Part shown: positions 46,866 to 49,206 of the stretch, in pieces
Position numbering within the stretch: the stretch's first letter is position 1
Layout: every line of letters starts with the position of its first letter
Source: an uncultured Alphaproteobacteria bacterium
GTDB lineage: Bacteria; Pseudomonadota; Alphaproteobacteria; HIMB59; GCA-002718135
Direction: 5' to 3'
NCBI GenBank assembly: GCA_902620425.1
Contig: CACNHX010000008.1
Coordinates: forward strand, 1-49,206
Length of the DNA stretch: 49,206 nt
The notes under the pieces: model-generated
Database searches by the model: none
The model's input: the letters and a program-made list of their open reading frames with translations, nothing else
What the model was told of the DNA's origin: nothing
Translations under genes and position numbers: made by a program

Positions 46866-46882
46866 TTTGTAAAATCTGTAAA
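46866..46882 (+). promoter_or_regulatory. Putative operator copy 2 at the small-gene start
   Basis: TTTGTAAAATCTGTAAA on the plus strand, ending 1 nt before the ATG of the 59-aa gene. It differs from copy 1 at two positions and stands in the same relation to its gene, so both divergent start codons are covered. The repetition makes chance unlikely, though the AT-rich background is a caution. Confidence 0.55.
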
Positions 46883-46883
46883 T

Positions 46884-47063
46884 ATGAACAGCAAATTAAC
46901 TGAAAATATTAATAACCAAAAAGAAAGCCTAGAGCAGAGTTCTATTGAGAATAAGGTTCTTGAAGGATCTATAGACTCAAATTATGACCTTAATCTTGCT
47001 GATGGTATCGAAGCATACTACAGCGAAAGATACGGTTGGACTCTTAGAAGAAAAACGATCTAA
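46884..47063 (+). CDS. Small hypothetical protein (59 aa)
   Basis: An unrecognised short gene. It encodes a hydrophilic, acidic N-terminal half (many Asn, Glu, Ser) and a more aromatic, basic C-terminus, ADGIEAYYSERYGWTLRRK. There is no signal peptide or membrane segment. It is preceded by a 17-bp motif shared with the divergent ScfR-like gene, and ends 20 nt before the convergent GMC gene. The C-terminal cluster of aromatics and Arg/Lys suggests a real peptide rather than noise, but no family is known to me. Confidence 0.6.
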   Translation: MNSKLTENINNQKESLEQSSIENKVLEGSIDSNYDLNLADGIEAYYSERYGWTLRRKTI

Positions 47064-47083
47064 TTAAATTAGATTTTATCTCT

Positions 47084-48685
47084 CTAACTAACGGTACTAT
47101 TTATTTGGTCGTAAGCTTTTTCAGCAATCATAATAGTTGTTGCATTTAAATTAGCACTAACAATATCTGGCATTACAGAAGCATCAACAACTCTTAAATT
47201 TTGAATTCCATGAACCCTTAGGTCTTGATCTACAACTGAAGTTTTGTCCTCACCCATTTTATTTGTGCATGACGGATGATACGCAGATTCAGATGTATTT
47301 TTAATAACTTCATCTAATTCATTTTGATTAGATACATTCTTCCCAGGCCTAATTTCTGTGCCAACATATTCTTTAAGTGCTTTTTGAGACAAAATTTTTT
47401 TAGCAATTCCTACACCTTCTCTCATTTGTTTTAAATCGTCTTCATGCTTAAGATAATTAAATTGTATTTTAGGATCATCTTTATAGTTATTTGTTTTAAT
47501 TTTAACAAACCCCCTACTTTTTGGTCTATTTGGACAAACATGAAATTGAAAAGCTTCAAAATTAGGATTTTCTAAACCATGATTAATAACTAAGTAGGGA
47601 AAAAAATGAAATTGTAGGTTTGGGTGATTATATGATTTGTCAGATTTAACAAAACCTCCTAACTCTAAGTGTGAGTTTGCTAACCTACCTTTTTTAAATA
47701 AAAACCATTTTGATCCTTCTATTGCTTGATATAGAAAATTTGTTGCTAAAGAATGTAATGTTTCATTTTTTTTAGATTTATATTGAATATACATCTCTAA
47801 ATGATCTTGTAAATTTTCTCCCACCCCAACTAAATCATTAATTACTTCTATTCCCAAGCTTTTAAGATACGTTTCATCACCTATTCCGGATAATTGAAGA
47901 ATTTTAGGTGAATTAATTGAACCAGCACAAAGTATAACTTCTTTATTGGCTAAATAATTATTGGTTATATTTTTTTTAATCGTTTCAACACCAATTGCAG
48001 TTTTATTTTTAAAAAGAATTTTTTTAACATCAATATTATTTATTATTCTTAGATTTTTTCTATTTTGGATTGGCTCTAAATACGCCTTAGCAACACTTTG
48101 TCTTACACCTTTGTTTATTGTTACATCAAAAGTTCCAAAACCTTCCTTATCAATACTGTTAGAGTCATTAAATATTTTATATCCAGCTTCTTGTGCAGCT
48201 TCTAAAACTTTTTTAAATAGAGGGTATTTTTTATCTATATTTGATTTATTTACTTTTAATGGTCCCTCTTTACCTCTTACATTACTATCATGAGACCAAG
48301 TTTCTAATTTTTTAAAAAAAGGTAAAACTTTTTCATATGACCAATTAGTTAAACCACTTGAAGACCATCTATCAAAATCCTCTTTATGACCTCTAGCGAA
48401 AACCATTCCGTTATGCGAAGAGCATCCCCCGATCATTTTACCTCTTGGACAATATAAAGATCTATTATTTAGAAATGGCTCAGGCTCAGTATAATATTTC
48501 CAATTATATTTTGGGTCATGCATTGCATATAGAAGTGCACTTGGCATATCAACTTTCCAGGTTTTACTGGATGGGCCAGCTTCTAATAAAATTACAGAAT
48601 TCTTTGATTGTGAAGACAATCTGTTAGCTAAAACACAACCTGCTGACCCTGCTCCAACAATGATGTAGTCAGCGTTTATATCCAC
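47084..48685 (-). CDS. GMC-family oxidoreductase, choline dehydrogenase-like
   Basis: A 533-aa flavoprotein. The FAD motif is ADYIIVGAGSAGCVLANRLS; the GMC signature PRGKMIGGCSSHNGMVFARG lies near residue 90, and the C-terminal catalytic block is SAYHPSCTNKMGEDKTSVVD (His-containing), followed by NLRVVDASVMPDIVSANLNATT. Such enzymes include BetA (choline to betaine aldehyde), alkan-1-ol dehydrogenases and others, so choline is a context-based guess. The start is GTG, overlapping the upstream SDR stop by one base (TAGTG), which suggests coupled translation. Confidence 0.85.
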   Translation of the reverse strand: MDINADYIIVGAGSAGCVLANRLSSQSKNSVILLEAGPSSKTWKVDMPSALLYAMHDPKYNWKYYTEPEPFLNNRSLYCPRGKMIGGCSSHNGMVFARGHKEDFDRWSSSGLTNWSYEKVLPFFKKLETWSHDSNVRGKEGPLKVNKSNIDKKYPLFKKVLEAAQEAGYKIFNDSNSIDKEGFGTFDVTINKGVRQSVAKAYLEPIQNRKNLRIINNIDVKKILFKNKTAIGVETIKKNITNNYLANKEVILCAGSINSPKILQLSGIGDETYLKSLGIEVINDLVGVGENLQDHLEMYIQYKSKKNETLHSLATNFLYQAIEGSKWFLFKKGRLANSHLELGGFVKSDKSYNHPNLQFHFFPYLVINHGLENPNFEAFQFHVCPNRPKSRGFVKIKTNNYKDDPKIQFNYLKHEDDLKQMREGVGIAKKILSQKALKEYVGTEIRPGKNVSNQNELDEVIKNTSESAYHPSCTNKMGEDKTSVVDQDLRVHGIQNLRVVDASVMPDIVSANLNATTIMIAEKAYDQINSTVS

Positions 48686-49206
48686 TAATTCATTCTTTCA
48701 GTATTTCCATCAACAGTCATGATTTGACCAGATACATTTTCTGAAGCATCGCTCAATAAAAATAATGCCATTGATGCAATATCTTCTTTTTCTACAAATG
48801 TGTTTAATGAAACCATTGACTCTAATTCTTTTCTTACTTTTTTATTTGAAGAATTTATTAATTTAGCTTTTGCATTTATTACCCTATCCATTCTATCGCC
48901 ATTAACAGAACCAGGACAAATTGCATTCACACGTATTTTAAATTTTCCTAATTCAACTGCTAATGTTTTAGTTAATCCAATTACTGCCCATTTACTTGAT
49001 GCATATGGTGAACGTTGAGCAAAACCATATAATCCTGCAGTTGAAGATAAATTAATAATAGATCCTTTTTTGGCATTTTTTAAAAATGGAATAGCAAATT
49101 TTGTGAAATAAAAATGTGAACTTAAATTGGTTTTAATCGTGTTATCCCATTCATCTATTGAAATATTTTGAAGATATTTTGTAGGTCCTGCAATGCCTAT
49201 ATTATT
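48685..49206 (-). CDS. SDR-family oxidoreductase, partial
   Basis: C-terminal 173 residues of a short-chain dehydrogenase cut by the right edge. The NNxG-like NNIGIAGPT, the catalytic Ser in INLSSTAGLYG, YASSK (Tyr-x-x-x-Lys) and RVNAICPGSV are present, then the typical end GQIMTVDGN. The N-terminal glycine-rich cofactor site is beyond the window. Reading only from the GTG at 48930 would miss most of the protein, so the frame is treated as open to the edge. It is the upstream partner of the GMC gene. Substrate unknown. Confidence 0.9.
   Translation of the reverse strand, partial: NNIGIAGPTKYLQNISIDEWDNTIKTNLSSHFYFTKFAIPFLKNAKKGSIINLSSTAGLYGFAQRSPYASSKWAVIGLTKTLAVELGKFKIRVNAICPGSVNGDRMDRVINAKAKLINSSNKKVRKELESMVSLNTFVEKEDIASMALFLLSDASENVSGQIMTVDGNTERMN

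Noticed and set aside
48685-48930. A separate 81-aa protein at the right end
   Set aside because: The same frame continues to the edge with SDR motifs (NNIG, YASSK), so it is the end of a larger gene.
1-49206. Mobile elements, phage genes, CRISPR arrays or rRNA
   Set aside because: No transposase, integrase, spaced direct repeats or rRNA sequence was seen; the only RNA gene found is tRNA-Leu.

Overview
The window is a compact, strongly AT-rich piece of chromosome from what looks like a free-living marine alphaproteobacterium (a streamlined lineage such as SAR11, HIMB59 or AEGEAN-169 relatives; the exact group is inference). The alphaproteobacterial signs are a DUF2794 protein, a DUF3553 protein next to a DksA with most zinc cysteines lost, a GTTC-N7-GTTC SOS box in front of recA, an ScfR-type XRE regulator and a class II DAHP synthase. 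Genes are packed with 1-60 nt gaps, many stop/start overlaps, and convergent pairs whose ends touch or overlap. There are no insertion sequences, phage genes or CRISPR arrays. One tRNA, tRNA-Leu(UAA), is present.

Left part (1-14883): a partial thioredoxin-like gene and DUF2794; an NMT1/THI5-type ABC importer (binding protein, ATPase, permease) of unknown substrate; guaA with rlmE; a two-gene RND efflux system; a LOG-family gene overlapping NADP-isocitrate dehydrogenase; and alaS. Middle (14884-32964): recA with its own terminator and SOS box; dksA-DUF3553-moaA-nadK; a VOC gene, tRNA-Leu and a CinA-type domain gene; map-purB-bolA-grxD-rarD; then a long minus-strand run parA-like, glmU, class II aroG, nadE, gltX, cimA, trmJ-like, rpsD; and tsaC/sua5.

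Right part (32965-49206) is the accessory, nitrogen-scavenging region. PuuB- and PuuA-like enzymes (putrescine degradation) adjoin a complete PotFGHI-type polyamine importer and the two-enzyme agmatine-to-putrescine route (AguA, AguB). Next comes a carnitine block: betainyl-CoA thioesterase-like protein, BKACE (dehydrocarnitine cleavage), L-carnitine 3-dehydrogenase-like protein and an MDR reductase, with an HD-domain protein that carries the six ligands of the PhnZ/TmpB/MIOX di-iron oxygenases. An ScfR-like regulator follows, divergent from an unrecognised 59-aa gene, each preceded by the same 17-bp motif. The window ends with a choline-dehydrogenase-like GMC oxidoreductase and a truncated SDR. 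Carnitine and choline breakdown would meet at glycine betaine, so the region reads as a polyamine and quaternary-amine catabolic island. The most original lead is the HD oxygenase-like gene in that setting, followed by the paired operators around the small gene.
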